Below are positions 1 to 6,877 of a DNA stretch of 16,657 nt, in pieces; within the stretch, counting starts at the first letter, position 1; the number at the start of each line of letters is the position of its first letter. This DNA is from Burkholderiales bacterium (lineage in GTDB: Bacteria; Pseudomonadota; Gammaproteobacteria; Burkholderiales; Burkholderiaceae_C). The stretch lies in the NCBI GenBank assembly GCA_025352345.1, contig JANXTP010000043.1, forward strand, positions 1 through 16,657, in the 5' to 3' direction. Made by a program: the position numbers and the translations under genes. The notes beneath the pieces were generated by a model. That model saw only the letters and a program-made list of their open reading frames with translations, had not been told where the DNA came from and searched no databases.

Positions 1-408
1 GTCGTTGCCTTTGAAGGTGCTGCCGTCACCCCAGATGTTGACATCGTCTTCCTTCATCGCCGCGACCAGCATCGTGCCGGTGACGGCGCGGCCGATCGGC
101 GTGGTGTTGAAGTAAGTGATGCCTGCGGTGCTGATGTGGAAGGCGCCGGCCTGCAGCGCGGCAATCCCTTCGGCGACCAGCTGTTGGCGGCAGTCGATCA
201 GCCGCGCGCGCTCGGCGCCGTAGAGCATCGCCTTGCGCGGTATCTCGTCGTAATCGGGCTCGTCGGGCTGGCCGAGGTTGGCGGTGTAGGCGTAGGGCTG
301 GGCGCCCTTGAGCTTCATCCAGTGCAGCGCGGCGCTGGTGTCCAGACCGCCTGAAAACGCGATGCCGACCTTCTGGCCGAGGGGAAGTTGCTGCAGGATG
401 GTGGACAT
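1..408 (-). CDS. argG: Argininosuccinate synthase, N-terminal part (gene runs off the window)
   Basis: ArgG joins citrulline and aspartate using ATP to make argininosuccinate, the penultimate step of arginine synthesis in the cytoplasm. The 136 codons present begin MSTILQQLPLGQKVGIAFSG and contain the ATP-pyrophosphatase P-loop SGGLDTSAAL near residues 19-28. They continue with YAYTANLGQPDE, ARLIDCRQQLVAEGIAA and GRAVTGTMLVAAMKED. This matches the long, E. coli-type ArgG (about 445 residues in the family) almost residue for residue. The ATG at 406-408 aligns with the E. coli start; I see no good Shine-Dalgarno sequence before it. The gene is the last of a minus-strand run, but a 102-bp gap with a possible promoter separates it from the exonuclease gene upstream. 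The remaining two thirds lie beyond position 1. Confidence 0.96.
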   Translation of the reverse strand, partial: MSTILQQLPLGQKVGIAFSGGLDTSAALHWMKLKGAQPYAYTANLGQPDEPDYDEIPRKAMLYGAERARLIDCRQQLVAEGIAALQAGAFHISTAGITYFNTTPIGRAVTGTMLVAAMKEDDVNIWGDGSTFKGND

Positions 409-484
409 GGGCTGAAAGGCGGTGAGTGAGGCGGTTGCGCGAAACGGGTGGCGGGCTGGTGCTGATGCCGTCCGCCGATCGGCA

Positions 485-514
485 ATTAACGGACGATATT
501 CTCGCCGCTGTCAC
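485..514 (-). promoter_or_regulatory. Possible sigma70-type promoter for argG
   Basis: On the minus strand GTGACA (509-514) is followed after 18 bp by GTTAAT (485-490). That is 5/6 and 4/6 matches to the -35 and -10 consensus. The -35 element overlaps the stop codon of the exonuclease gene. A perfect palindrome, GCCGATCGGC (474-483), lies where transcription would start and could be an operator. It rests on motif inspection only, and GC-rich genomes give many chance matches. Confidence 0.35.
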
Positions 515-1038
515 CCCGGGCCGGCCGCGTGCAGCCGGCGCAGCGTCATCTGCAGCAATCGGGCGTCCGCGCTGGCACGGTGACGGCGCAGGTTCAACTC
601 GCGCCCGACCTGGTCCTTGATCTGGTGCCAGTGCGCCGCCTCGTCGTCGCTGAGCAGCGCGCGCAGGTTCTCGATGTGGAATGAGGGTGACAGGTCCGCG
701 GCGTCGAACAGCGCGCCGATCCAGCTGTAGTCGTTGACCCAGCCGTCGGTGTAAATGGTCTGCCCGTGCAACGCCTGATTCAGGTGCCGCGCGATGTCCA
801 GCGCCGGCCGGCCGTGCAGCACCACGGTGTCGCGTGTGATGCCGTGCAGCCGCTGTGCCTCCGGATCCCAGTGCGTCCAGCCCGCCTCGGGGCGCACCAG
901 CGTGCAGTAGCCGCTGCCGTCGGGCAACACATAGCCGATCTCGATCGGGTAGCTGTCGCGGCCGAAGCCCGAGGCTTCGATGTCGAGCACTGTCGGCAGC
1001 GCGGTGGGGGCGGATGATGCGGCTAGGGTGGGGACCAT
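511..1038 (-). CDS. DEDDh-family 3'-5' exonuclease-like protein
   Basis: The predicted 175-residue protein is a small RNase T / DnaQ-fold exonuclease-like protein. The ExoI motif is seen as LDIEASGFG (Asp19, Glu21). A candidate ExoII acidic residue is Asp103 in the segment YTDGWVNDYSWIGALFD. The ExoIII motif HRASADA places His153 five residues before Asp158, which fits the DEDDh class. Such enzymes remove nucleotides from 3' ends of DNA or RNA using two metal ions; the substrate here cannot be told. I chose ATG at 1036-1038 because AGGT lies 7 bases upstream; a TTG two codons earlier has no usable spacing. It sits 34 bp downstream of the S9 peptidase gene and is probably co-transcribed with it. 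Confidence 0.85.
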   Translation of the reverse strand: MVPTLAASSAPTALPTVLDIEASGFGRDSYPIEIGYVLPDGSGYCTLVRPEAGWTHWDPEAQRLHGITRDTVVLHGRPALDIARHLNQALHGQTIYTDGWVNDYSWIGALFDAADLSPSFHIENLRALLSDDEAAHWHQIKDQVGRELNLRRHRASADARLLQMTLRRLHAAGPG

Positions 1039-1072
1039 GGACAAGACCTAAGCACGGATCGTGACAGGCGCT

Positions 1073-3166
1073 TCAGTCTGCCCTACCCAACTGGCGCCAG
1101 AGGTAGGCGAATTCCAGCGCCTGCAGGTGCGCGCGCTGGGTGTTGTCGGCCGCGCCACCATGACCACCTTCGATGTTTTCGTAGTACAGCAGCGCGTGGC
1201 CCTGCTCGACCATGCGCGCAGCCATCTTGCGGGCGTGGGCGGGGTGTACCCGGTCATCGCGGGTCGAGGTGGTGAACAGCACCTCGGGGTACCTTCTACC
1301 GGACGACACGTTCTGGTACGGGCTGTAGCGCGCGATGTGCGCCCAGTCTCCCGGCACGTCGGGGTTGCCGAACTCGGCCATCCACGAGGCGCCGGCCAGC
1401 AGCGTGTGGTAGCGCCGCATGTCGAGCAGCGGCACCTGGCAGACCACGGCATTGAACAGCTCGGGCCGCTGCGTGAACACCGCGCCCACCAGCAGCCCGC
1501 CATTGCTGCCGCCCATGATGCCGAGGTGCCGGGCGCTGGTGACGCCGCTTTTGATCAGGTCTTCGGCCACCGCGACGAAGTCGTCGTAGCTGCGCTGCTT
1601 GTGTTGCCGGATCGCCGCTTGGTGCCAGGCCGGCCCGAACTCGCCCCCACCGCGAATGTTGGCCACCACCAGCACCCCACCCCGCTCGAACCAGGCCCGG
1701 CCGTGGCCTGCGGGGTACCACGGGTTCAGCGAGATCTCGAAACCGCCGTAGCCGTACAGCAGCGTCGGGTTGCGGCCATCGGGCTGGGCACCGCGTGGCC
1801 AGACGATGAAGTAGGGCACGCGGGTGCCATCGGCCGACGTCGCGAATCGCTGCTCGGCGCGCAGGCCGGTGGCGTCGAACAGGGCCGGGCGCGCTTTCAG
1901 CAACTCGAGCGCGGGCGGGCCAGCAGCTTGGCCCGGGCCGGCTTCGGTCTGGCCGAGGAACAGCGAATCCGGCGTCAGAAAATCGGTGTAGCCCAGCAGA
2001 TAACTTTCAGCCAGCGGGTCGTCGCGGCGCATCGGGTCGTGCAGGCTGCGCACGCTCAGTGTGCCGGGGAAGGGCGCTTCGATCGCCCGTGGTTCGAAGC
2101 CGCCGGGCGTGCGCCGCCACAGTTCGAGGCGGCTGGCGACGTTGTCGAGCAGGTTGACGATCAGGTGATCGCGCGTTGTCGAGTAGACAGCCAGAGAGCA
2201 GGTGGCCGTCGGTATGAACAGCACATCGAAGTGGCGCTCGCCGGCCAGGTAGGCGAGCGCATCAGTGGCCAACAGCGAGCCGCTGGCATGGGTCACACCC
2301 GCCACCGTCCAGTTGCTTCGCAGCTCGATCAGCAGCGTGTCGGCCGTGCTGCCCGCGTGGTTCCAGAAGCTGAATGACGCATCGCTCGGCAGATCGAAAA
2401 GCACCAGATTCTTGCCTTGCAGCAGCCAGTGCTGCTGGTGATAGAAGTCGAGCGACCGGCTGAAGAACGTGCATTCGTGGCCCGGCGTCAGATCGACCGA
2501 CACGCTGACCGACACGTCGGTGCTGTCGCCCTCGAACACCGTGACGGCCGATGCCAGCGGCGTGCCGCGCGTCCACCGTTGCACGAGGCGCGGGTAGCCG
2601 GAGTCGGTCAGGCTGCCAGGGCCGACGTCGGTGCCAATGTACAGCGTGTTGGCATCGGCCCAGTTCACCGACGATTTCGCCTCGGGCAGCGTGAAGCCGC
2701 CTTCGACGAACTGCTTTGCGGTGGTGTCGAATTCGCGCGTCACTGTCGCGTCGGCACCGCCACGCGACAGTGACACCAAACAAAGGTTGGGCATGGTGTC
2801 GAGCGCGTTCGCGCCGGCCCAGACCCAGTTCTCGCCTTCGGCCGCGGCCAGCGCGTCGATGTCGAGCACGGTCTCCCAGTCGGGGTCGGACCGCCGGTAT
2901 TCGGCCAGCGTGGTGCGTCGCCACAGACCGCGTGGGTGGGTGTCGTCACGCCACAGGTTGTAGAAGTGATCGCCCCGCCTCGACACCTGCGGAATGCGCT
3001 CCTTCGAGTTCAGCACCTCCAGCAACTGCTGACGGATCGGCGCGTACTCGGGCCGCGCGGTCAGCAGGCCCTCGCTCTCGGCATTGCGCTCGCGCACCCA
3101 GGCCAGCGCGCGCTCGCCCAGCACGTCTTCCAGCCAGTGATACGGGTCGTCGTCGGTTGGGCTCAT
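1073..3166 (-). CDS. Prolyl oligopeptidase family serine peptidase (S9)
   Basis: This 697-residue protein has the length of prolyl oligopeptidases, which cut short peptides, usually after proline, in the cytoplasm. The N-terminus DPYHWLEDVLGERALAWVRE is the usual S9 opening, followed by a region of the size of the beta-propeller (about residues 70-400) that filters substrates by size. The alpha/beta-hydrolase domain begins near LLYGYGGFEISLNPWY. The triad is visible: Ser554 in GGSNGG, Asp637 (or 638) in TRDDRVHP, and His669 in EGGHGG. No signal peptide is present. It lies 27 bp after the GNAT-like gene and 34 bp before the exonuclease gene, so an operon is likely. Whether it prefers proline or is a broader S9 oligopeptidase cannot be judged from motifs. 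Confidence 0.94.
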   Translation of the reverse strand: MSPTDDDPYHWLEDVLGERALAWVRERNAESEGLLTARPEYAPIRQQLLEVLNSKERIPQVSRRGDHFYNLWRDDTHPRGLWRRTTLAEYRRSDPDWETVLDIDALAAAEGENWVWAGANALDTMPNLCLVSLSRGGADATVTREFDTTAKQFVEGGFTLPEAKSSVNWADANTLYIGTDVGPGSLTDSGYPRLVQRWTRGTPLASAVTVFEGDSTDVSVSVSVDLTPGHECTFFSRSLDFYHQQHWLLQGKNLVLFDLPSDASFSFWNHAGSTADTLLIELRSNWTVAGVTHASGSLLATDALAYLAGERHFDVLFIPTATCSLAVYSTTRDHLIVNLLDNVASRLELWRRTPGGFEPRAIEAPFPGTLSVRSLHDPMRRDDPLAESYLLGYTDFLTPDSLFLGQTEAGPGQAAGPPALELLKARPALFDATGLRAEQRFATSADGTRVPYFIVWPRGAQPDGRNPTLLYGYGGFEISLNPWYPAGHGRAWFERGGVLVVANIRGGGEFGPAWHQAAIRQHKQRSYDDFVAVAEDLIKSGVTSARHLGIMGGSNGGLLVGAVFTQRPELFNAVVCQVPLLDMRRYHTLLAGASWMAEFGNPDVPGDWAHIARYSPYQNVSSGRRYPEVLFTTSTRDDRVHPAHARKMAARMVEQGHALLYYENIEGGHGGAADNTQRAHLQALEFAYLWRQLGRAD

Positions 3167-3193
3167 GCGCGGCGTGTCGAAAGGCGATGCCGC

Positions 3194-3499
3194 TCAGCCG
3201 CGCAGGTCATGCGTGTCCGCATGGCGCTGCATGTAGACCCGCACATACGAGCACAGCGGATTGACCTTCAGACCGTGTTCACGCGCATGCGCCAGCGCAA
3301 ACCGCACCAGCGCGGCGGCGATGCCGCGGCCTTCGAGCGCAAGTGGTACCTCGGTGTGATCGATGTGCATCACACCGTCGATCAAGCGGTAATCGATGAC
3401 GCAGCGCAAGCCGTCCACCGTGCATTCAAAGCAGGACTGCGCAGCGTCGTGGTGAATCTCGAGGGCGGTGGCGCGAACGTGCGGGCTGGAGGATTTCAT
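3194..3499 (-). CDS. Small GNAT-like N-acetyltransferase (YjdJ/NATD1 type)
   Basis: The 101-residue protein matches the short, single-domain GCN5-related acetyltransferase family. Visible features are IDYRLIDGVMHIDHTEVP (about 35-52), the acetyl-CoA-binding turn ALEGRGIAAAL (54-64), and the family-typical PLCSYVRVYM with Cys83 (81-90). The family lacks part of the usual GNAT fold; its acceptor substrate is not established. The start is ATG at 3497-3499, with only a weak Shine-Dalgarno (GGTCGG). The gene lies 28 bp after the yaeQ family gene and 27 bp before the peptidase gene on the same strand, so they are probably one transcript. No functional link to these neighbours is obvious. Confidence 0.85.
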   Translation of the reverse strand: MKSSSPHVRATALEIHHDAAQSCFECTVDGLRCVIDYRLIDGVMHIDHTEVPLALEGRGIAAALVRFALAHAREHGLKVNPLCSYVRVYMQRHADTHDLRG

Positions 3500-3527
3500 C
3501 CGACCGATTCTGGCCCCGATCGGTCCG

Positions 3528-4079
3528 TCAGGCGTTGAGCCGCACCGGCCGCACCTCGACCGCGCGGTCGCCTTCGCCGACCCAGACCACCCCGTCTTGA
3601 ACCGTCACTTGCAGCTGCATGTTGCGCTGGGCGAGTGCGGCCAGTGCCTGGCTCTGCTCGGTCTCGATCTGCCACACCGCGACGTTGCGGGCGCGGGTGA
3701 TGCGGGTCTCCAGGCCTTTCCACCACACCGGCGTGCTGTGGCTGAAGCTGATCACCGTGACCCGATCGGCGCGCGGGGCGGACTTCAGGATGCGCCGCTC
3801 ATCGGGCTGGCCCACATCGATCCAGTGCACGATCTGGCCGGTCAGGTCTTTCTGCCAAAGGTCGGGCTCGTCGGTGTCCCACAGGCTCTTGGCCAGATCC
3901 AGCGTGCCGTTGCGCGGGTCGGCCGGCACGTTCAGCGCATAGGCCAGCACGCGGATCATCATCCGCTCGTCGGTCTCCGACGGGTGGCGCGCAATCGTCA
4001 GTGCATGCTCGCCGTAGACGTTGCGGTCCATGTCGCTCAACTGCAGGCTGGCTTTGTGGATGGTGGCCTTCAGTGCCAT
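3528..4079 (-). CDS. yaeQ: YaeQ family protein
   Basis: The 183-residue product starts MALKATIHKASLQLSDMDRN and carries the family hallmarks RHPSETDERMMIRVLAYAL (31-49), EPDLW (71-75), IVHWIDVGQPDERR (83-96) and VWWKGLETRI (118-127). Its length fits the YaeQ family (about 180). YaeQ has a PD-(D/E)XK nuclease-like fold according to structural knowledge of the family, but its cellular role is not settled. The open frame extends upstream to 4214, but the ATG at 4077-4079 matches the family start and has AGGA about 8 bases upstream. It is the first gene of a probable operon with the GNAT-like protein, peptidase and exonuclease genes. It is divergent from the small protein gene at 4186. Confidence 0.93.
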   Translation of the reverse strand: MALKATIHKASLQLSDMDRNVYGEHALTIARHPSETDERMMIRVLAYALNVPADPRNGTLDLAKSLWDTDEPDLWQKDLTGQIVHWIDVGQPDERRILKSAPRADRVTVISFSHSTPVWWKGLETRITRARNVAVWQIETEQSQALAALAQRNMQLQVTVQDGVVWVGEGDRAVEVRPVRLNA

Positions 4080-4122
4080 GGAGATGTCCTGTTTGGCGCG
4101 AAGGAATTCAGCGCAGCCTTCG

Positions 4123-4144
4123 ATTGTCGGGCACGCATGACAAT
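4123..4144. promoter_or_regulatory. Dyad ATTGTC-N10-GACAAT between divergent genes
   Basis: A perfect 6-bp inverted repeat, ATTGTC (4123-4128) and GACAAT (4139-4144), is separated by 10 bp. It lies in the 106-bp gap between yaeQ and the divergent small protein gene. The placement and symmetry suit a dimeric regulator. The neighbouring protein has a ribbon-helix-helix-like segment and could be the ligand; that is inference. No convincing -35/-10 pair was found in this gap. Confidence 0.4.
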
Positions 4145-4185
4145 TGCAGGCTTGCGAACCCTCGCAGCGCACAGAGCACGACACC

Positions 4186-4473
4186 ATGAGCATGAAGAAA
4201 ACCGATCTGGTCAAACACCTGGCCAGGAAGATCGACGGTCAGATGAAAGGGGTCGCGGTGCCCGGCCGCTTCGGGCAGGCCGCGAGCGGGGTGGTCGACA
4301 AGCGCGAACAGCGCCGGCTCGATGCGCAGGCCGGCCTGCTGCCGTTTGCTTGCAAGCTGCCGGCCGATCTGGTGCGGCAATTGCACGACCGCGCCGTGGG
4401 TCATGAGGGCGGCCTCAATGCGTTGATCGCGCATCTGCTGAGTCAGTCCATTCAGGGAGACGCCAAGAAATAA
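4186..4473 (+). CDS. Small conserved protein with ribbon-helix-helix-like C-terminus
   Basis: The 95-residue basic protein begins MSMKKTDLVKHLARKIDGQM and resembles short uncharacterised proteins of Burkholderiales as I recall them. The N-terminal half (1-48) is rich in Lys and Arg (KREQRRLD at 39-46). Residues 52-90 look like strand FACKLP, helix ADLVRQLHDRAV, turn GHEGG and helix LNALIAHLLSQSIQ. This is the order of a CopG/Arc-type ribbon-helix-helix unit. I infer possible DNA binding, not a proven role. The start could be ATG 4186 or 4192; an earlier in-frame ATG at 4144 lies inside the upstream dyad and is unlikely. The gene is divergent from yaeQ and converges on the cold-shock gene, so it is probably monocistronic. 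Confidence 0.75.
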   Translation: MSMKKTDLVKHLARKIDGQMKGVAVPGRFGQAASGVVDKREQRRLDAQAGLLPFACKLPADLVRQLHDRAVGHEGGLNALIAHLLSQSIQGDAKK

Positions 4474-4487
4474 TTCTGCCCGGGCAT

Positions 4488-4513
4488 AAAAAAACGCGGC
4501 CGAAGCCGCGTTT
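4488..4513 (-). terminator. Intrinsic terminator of the cold-shock gene
   Basis: Read on the minus strand, AAACGCGGC-TTCG-GCCGCGTTT forms a 9-bp stem closed by a C(UUCG)G tetraloop and ends in seven T residues. It lies 23 bp after the cold-shock stop codon. The plus-strand version has only three T residues after the stem, so it is strongest for the minus-strand gene but could also stop the convergent small gene. A perfect palindrome, TGCCCGGGCA (4477-4486), sits beside it. Confidence 0.92.
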
Positions 4514-4536
4514 CGAAAGCTGATGTCGCAGCGCTT

Positions 4537-4746
4537 TTACAGCACGCGAATGTTGGCAGCTTGCAGGCCCTTCTGGCCTTGCTTGACTTCGAATTCGACC
4601 TTCTGGTTTTCAACCAGGGTCTTGAAGCCGCTGCCGGTGATGTCACGGAAGTGGGCGAAGAGGTCAGCACCACCCGCGTCTTGAGCGATGAAGCCGTAGC
4701 CCTTGCTCTCGTTGAACCACTTCACGGTACCTGTTTGCGTCGTCAT
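4537..4746 (-). CDS. Cold-shock domain protein (CspA family)
   Basis: The 69-residue product MTTQTGTVKWFNESKGYGFI is a single cold-shock domain of standard length. It binds single-stranded RNA or DNA and is thought to melt RNA structures. RNP1 is KGYGFI (15-20). RNP2 appears as DLFAHF in place of the common VFVHF, a variant I recall from betaproteobacterial members. The last residues AANIRVL complete the barrel. The ATG at 4744-4746 has AGGAAA 7 bases upstream. A hairpin-forming leader precedes it and a strong intrinsic terminator follows it, so the gene is probably a single-gene unit. Which paralogue it is, and whether it is cold-induced, cannot be told from the protein. Confidence 0.96.
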   Translation of the reverse strand: MTTQTGTVKWFNESKGYGFIAQDAGGADLFAHFRDITGSGFKTLVENQKVEFEVKQGQKGLQAANIRVL

Positions 4747-4780
4747 GGACGGTTTCCTGTCAAATAACAAAATGATGCGA

Positions 4781-4802
4781 CTGCACATGCAACCGCATGC
4801 AG
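4781..4802 (-). promoter_or_regulatory. Hairpin in the leader of the cold-shock gene
   Basis: CTG (4781-4783) pairs with CAG (4800-4802) and CATGC (4786-4790) with GCATG (4795-4799). This makes an 8-bp stem with a 2-nt bulge and a 4-nt loop, about 20 bases from the AGGAAA ribosome-binding site. The wider 4747-5027 gap (281 bp) shows no clear -35/-10 pair. Structured leaders that sense temperature are known for E. coli cspA; a similar role here is inference. Confidence 0.35.
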
Positions 4803-5027
4803 AGACACTCAAGATCAACTGGGGATTTCTTGCGATCCCGCTTCAGAACAGAAGCAGGTGGATGATCACTAGCAACCACGGTCTTGCGTATACCTGTCGC
4901 GATAATGTACCCCATTGCAGCGCAGACTGCATGCGTGTTTCCGACGAATCGGTGCCGATGGCACAGAATCACGCCCCCTGGTTCCCAATCACCTGCACCA
5001 CCCAGGGGGGTGCAAGACTGCGGCACG

Positions 5028-5282
5028 ATGGACTTGATCGATTTCGAATTGCGCGGCGAGCACATCACGCTGGACGCCTTGCTGAAGGCCACCGGCGTGT
5101 CTTCCAGTGGCGGTGCCGCGAAGGCACTGGTGGCCGCGGGTGGCGTGCAGGTCGATGGCCGCGACGAGTTGCGCAAGACCTGCAAGATCAGGGCTGGCCA
5201 GGTGGTCGCGGTGGCCGGCCGCCGCATCAAGGTCGCCCCCCCCGTTTCTGTCACCACACCTGCGCCAGAAGCGCTGCCTTGA
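5028..5282 (+). CDS. S4-domain RNA-binding protein (YbcJ-like)
   Basis: The 84-residue protein is essentially one S4 domain, the RNA-binding fold shared with ribosomal protein S4 and pseudouridine synthases. The match to E. coli YbcJ includes ITLDALLKATGVSSSGGAAK, then AAGGVQVDGRDELRKTCKI and AGQVVAVAGRRIKVA. The C-terminal 14 residues (PPVSVTTPAPEALP) are an extra tail. ATG at 5028 is chosen to match the family start. No close Shine-Dalgarno is seen; the nearest G-run is at 5005-5010, 17 bases away, in a weak hairpin (TGCACC 4994-4999 / GGTGCA 5009-5014). Its stop overlaps the next start (TGATG), so translation of the dioxygenase is probably coupled to it. Its RNA target is unknown. Confidence 0.88.
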   Translation: MDLIDFELRGEHITLDALLKATGVSSSGGAAKALVAAGGVQVDGRDELRKTCKIRAGQVVAVAGRRIKVAPPVSVTTPAPEALP

Positions 5283-6028
5283 TGACCCCCTCGCCGCCAT
5301 CGGTCGCAGCCGACGCGCTGCCGCAGGCCTTGCGCACCGACGGCCATGCAGTGCTGGCACCAGACGCCTTGCGCACCTTGATCGATGCCGACGCGGCGCC
5401 GCTGATGGCGCTGGTTCCCAGTTGGTCCGACCTGCCGCCCGACACCTTCCTGCGTGACGGTGGTCGCTATCGACGCCGTCGACATTCGTGCTTCATCGTC
5501 GATGGCCCGCGGGTAACGCAGGTGCCTCACCGGCCCCACTGGCAGCCGCTGGAATACAACGCGCTGCATGGCGGGCTCGAACGCATCTTCGTGCCGATGC
5601 GTGCTGACATCACAGATCAGCCGGCGTGGGCCGCGCTGCTGCGCGGGCTGGCTGCCGTGTGCTCGCAGATCAAGGGCGCGCAGCCCTGGTTCGTCGAAGC
5701 GCACCAGTTCCGTATCGACACCACCGACGGCATCGGTCGGCCGACGCCGGAAGGCGCGCACCGTGACGGCGTCGATTTCGTTGTCGTCGTGCTGGTCGAT
5801 CGGCGCGGTGTGAAAGGCGGCGAGACGCGGGTGTTCGACGCCGACGGGCCGACCGGCATCCGCTTCACGATGACCGAGCCGTGGACGTTGCTGATGCTCG
5901 ACGACGCGCGGGTGATCCACGAGACCACGCCGATCCAGCCGCTGCAGGCAGGCCAGCTCGACGGCCACCGCGACACGCTGGTGCTGACCTTCCGACGCAG
6001 CGGTTTCCAGGGTCCGGGCAGCGCCTGA
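5282..6028 (+). CDS. 2-oxoglutarate/Fe(II) dioxygenase (2OG-Fe dioxygenase family, PF10014-like)
   Basis: This 248-residue protein looks like the family whose known members hydroxylate free L-amino acids (the isoleucine dioxygenase group). The iron-binding HxD...H triad is visible: His160 and Asp162 in GAHRDGVDF, and His213 in VIHETTPI. Arg230 in HRDTLVLTF is the likely 2-oxoglutarate ligand. Other typical pieces are HQFRI (141-145), KGGETRVFDADG (178-189) and WTLLMLDDARV (201-211). The start ATG overlaps the S4 gene stop by one base. The same frame is open further upstream but overlaps the S4 gene, so that stretch is not the start. The 3' end converges on the SDR gene with a 16-bp gap. The amino-acid substrate cannot be read from sequence. 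Confidence 0.87.
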   Translation: MTPSPPSVAADALPQALRTDGHAVLAPDALRTLIDADAAPLMALVPSWSDLPPDTFLRDGGRYRRRRHSCFIVDGPRVTQVPHRPHWQPLEYNALHGGLERIFVPMRADITDQPAWAALLRGLAAVCSQIKGAQPWFVEAHQFRIDTTDGIGRPTPEGAHRDGVDFVVVVLVDRRGVKGGETRVFDADGPTGIRFTMTEPWTLLMLDDARVIHETTPIQPLQAGQLDGHRDTLVLTFRRSGFQGPGSA

Positions 6029-6044
6029 CGCTGCAGCGGCGGGT

Positions 6045-6824
6045 TCAGACCAGCCGGATGTCGGCCACCGGGTGGCTGCCGAAATCGTCGCGCGCCAGGT
6101 ACGCCAGGATGCGCGACGCGGTGTCTTCGGCGCTGACCAACTGACCCTGCGCGTGCTGCTGCTCGAAATAGGTCTTGCTGGGGAAGCCGGCGCCGTCGGC
6201 GCCACGCAGTTGTGCCTGCATGTCGGTGTCGATAACGCCTGGCGCCAGCGACACGATGCGCGCCGCGCGACTTTTGTCGCCGGCGGTCTCGGCGCGGTGT
6301 GCTTCGTCGAGCGCGACCACGCGCGAGTAGTGGTCCATGCCGGCCTTCGCCGCACCGTAGACCGCGCTGCCGGCCATCGCCCGCCGGCCCAGTCCGGACG
6401 AGATGTTCAGCACGCGGCGGTCGGCACGCCAGCCGCCGGTCGCACGCAGGAAGGCCGCGGTCAGCACGATGGTCACCTCCAGCCCGACGCGCAGCGCCCT
6501 GGCCAGCTCCGCCGAGGTGCAGCCGTCTGACGGGCCGACGGTCGAAATGACGCCGGCGTTGTTGATCAGCACCGCCTCGTCGAAGCGCTGCGCATCGAAG
6601 GTTCGCAGCCAGGCCTCGACTTCATCGGTCACGGTGACGCTGTCGGCCAAGTCGCGCGGCCATTCTTCGAGCTGTGCCTGCGCAGCACTGGCCCGCGCGG
6701 CCAGCGTCGGATGCCGGCCGCGCGACAAGCACAGCATCACGGTGCTCGCGGTCAGCAGCTGCTCGGCCAACGCGGCGCCGAGGCCGCGCGAGGCACCGGT
6801 GAGGATGACGAGGCGTTGGGGCAT
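6045..6824 (-). CDS. SDR family oxidoreductase (sepiapterin/benzil reductase-like)
   Basis: The 259-residue protein is a classical short-chain dehydrogenase. It has the nucleotide-binding motif TGASRGLG (9-16), NNAG (88-91), the active-site serine in NISSG (142/143), and YGAAK (Tyr156, Lys160). PGVIDTDMQ (195-203) resembles the sepiapterin reductase and YueD-type benzil reductase branch. LSRG after strand 2 fits NADP(H) preference. The usual catalytic Asn of the NSYK tetrad appears to be Gly114 (LRVGLEV), which may alter activity. It follows rluA on the same strand after 53 bp and converges with the dioxygenase gene. The true substrate is unknown; a carbonyl reductase role is the safest guess. 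Confidence 0.88.
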   Translation of the reverse strand: MPQRLVILTGASRGLGAALAEQLLTASTVMLCLSRGRHPTLAARASAAQAQLEEWPRDLADSVTVTDEVEAWLRTFDAQRFDEAVLINNAGVISTVGPSDGCTSAELARALRVGLEVTIVLTAAFLRATGGWRADRRVLNISSGLGRRAMAGSAVYGAAKAGMDHYSRVVALDEAHRAETAGDKSRAARIVSLAPGVIDTDMQAQLRGADGAGFPSKTYFEQQHAQGQLVSAEDTASRILAYLARDDFGSHPVADIRLV

Positions 6825-6877
6825 GGACTGACTTTGTGTGGGGCTTTGCTCTCGAATTCTGGCGCGTTCGGCGCTGT

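Noticed and set aside
1061..2377. Long plus-strand open frame (438 codons) antisense to the S9 peptidase
   Set aside because: It lies wholly opposite a well-supported peptidase with an intact triad; its translation is Arg/Ala/Gly/Val-rich without domains, typical of a high-GC shadow frame.
6029..6038. Palindrome CGCTGCAGCG between the convergent dioxygenase and SDR genes, considered as a terminator
   Set aside because: It has no loop and no T-tract on either strand, so it does not fit an intrinsic terminator.
4760..6355. Long minus-strand open frame (531 codons) spanning S4, dioxygenase and part of SDR genes
   Set aside because: It overlaps three recognised genes and shows no family resemblance; composition is that of an antisense shadow.
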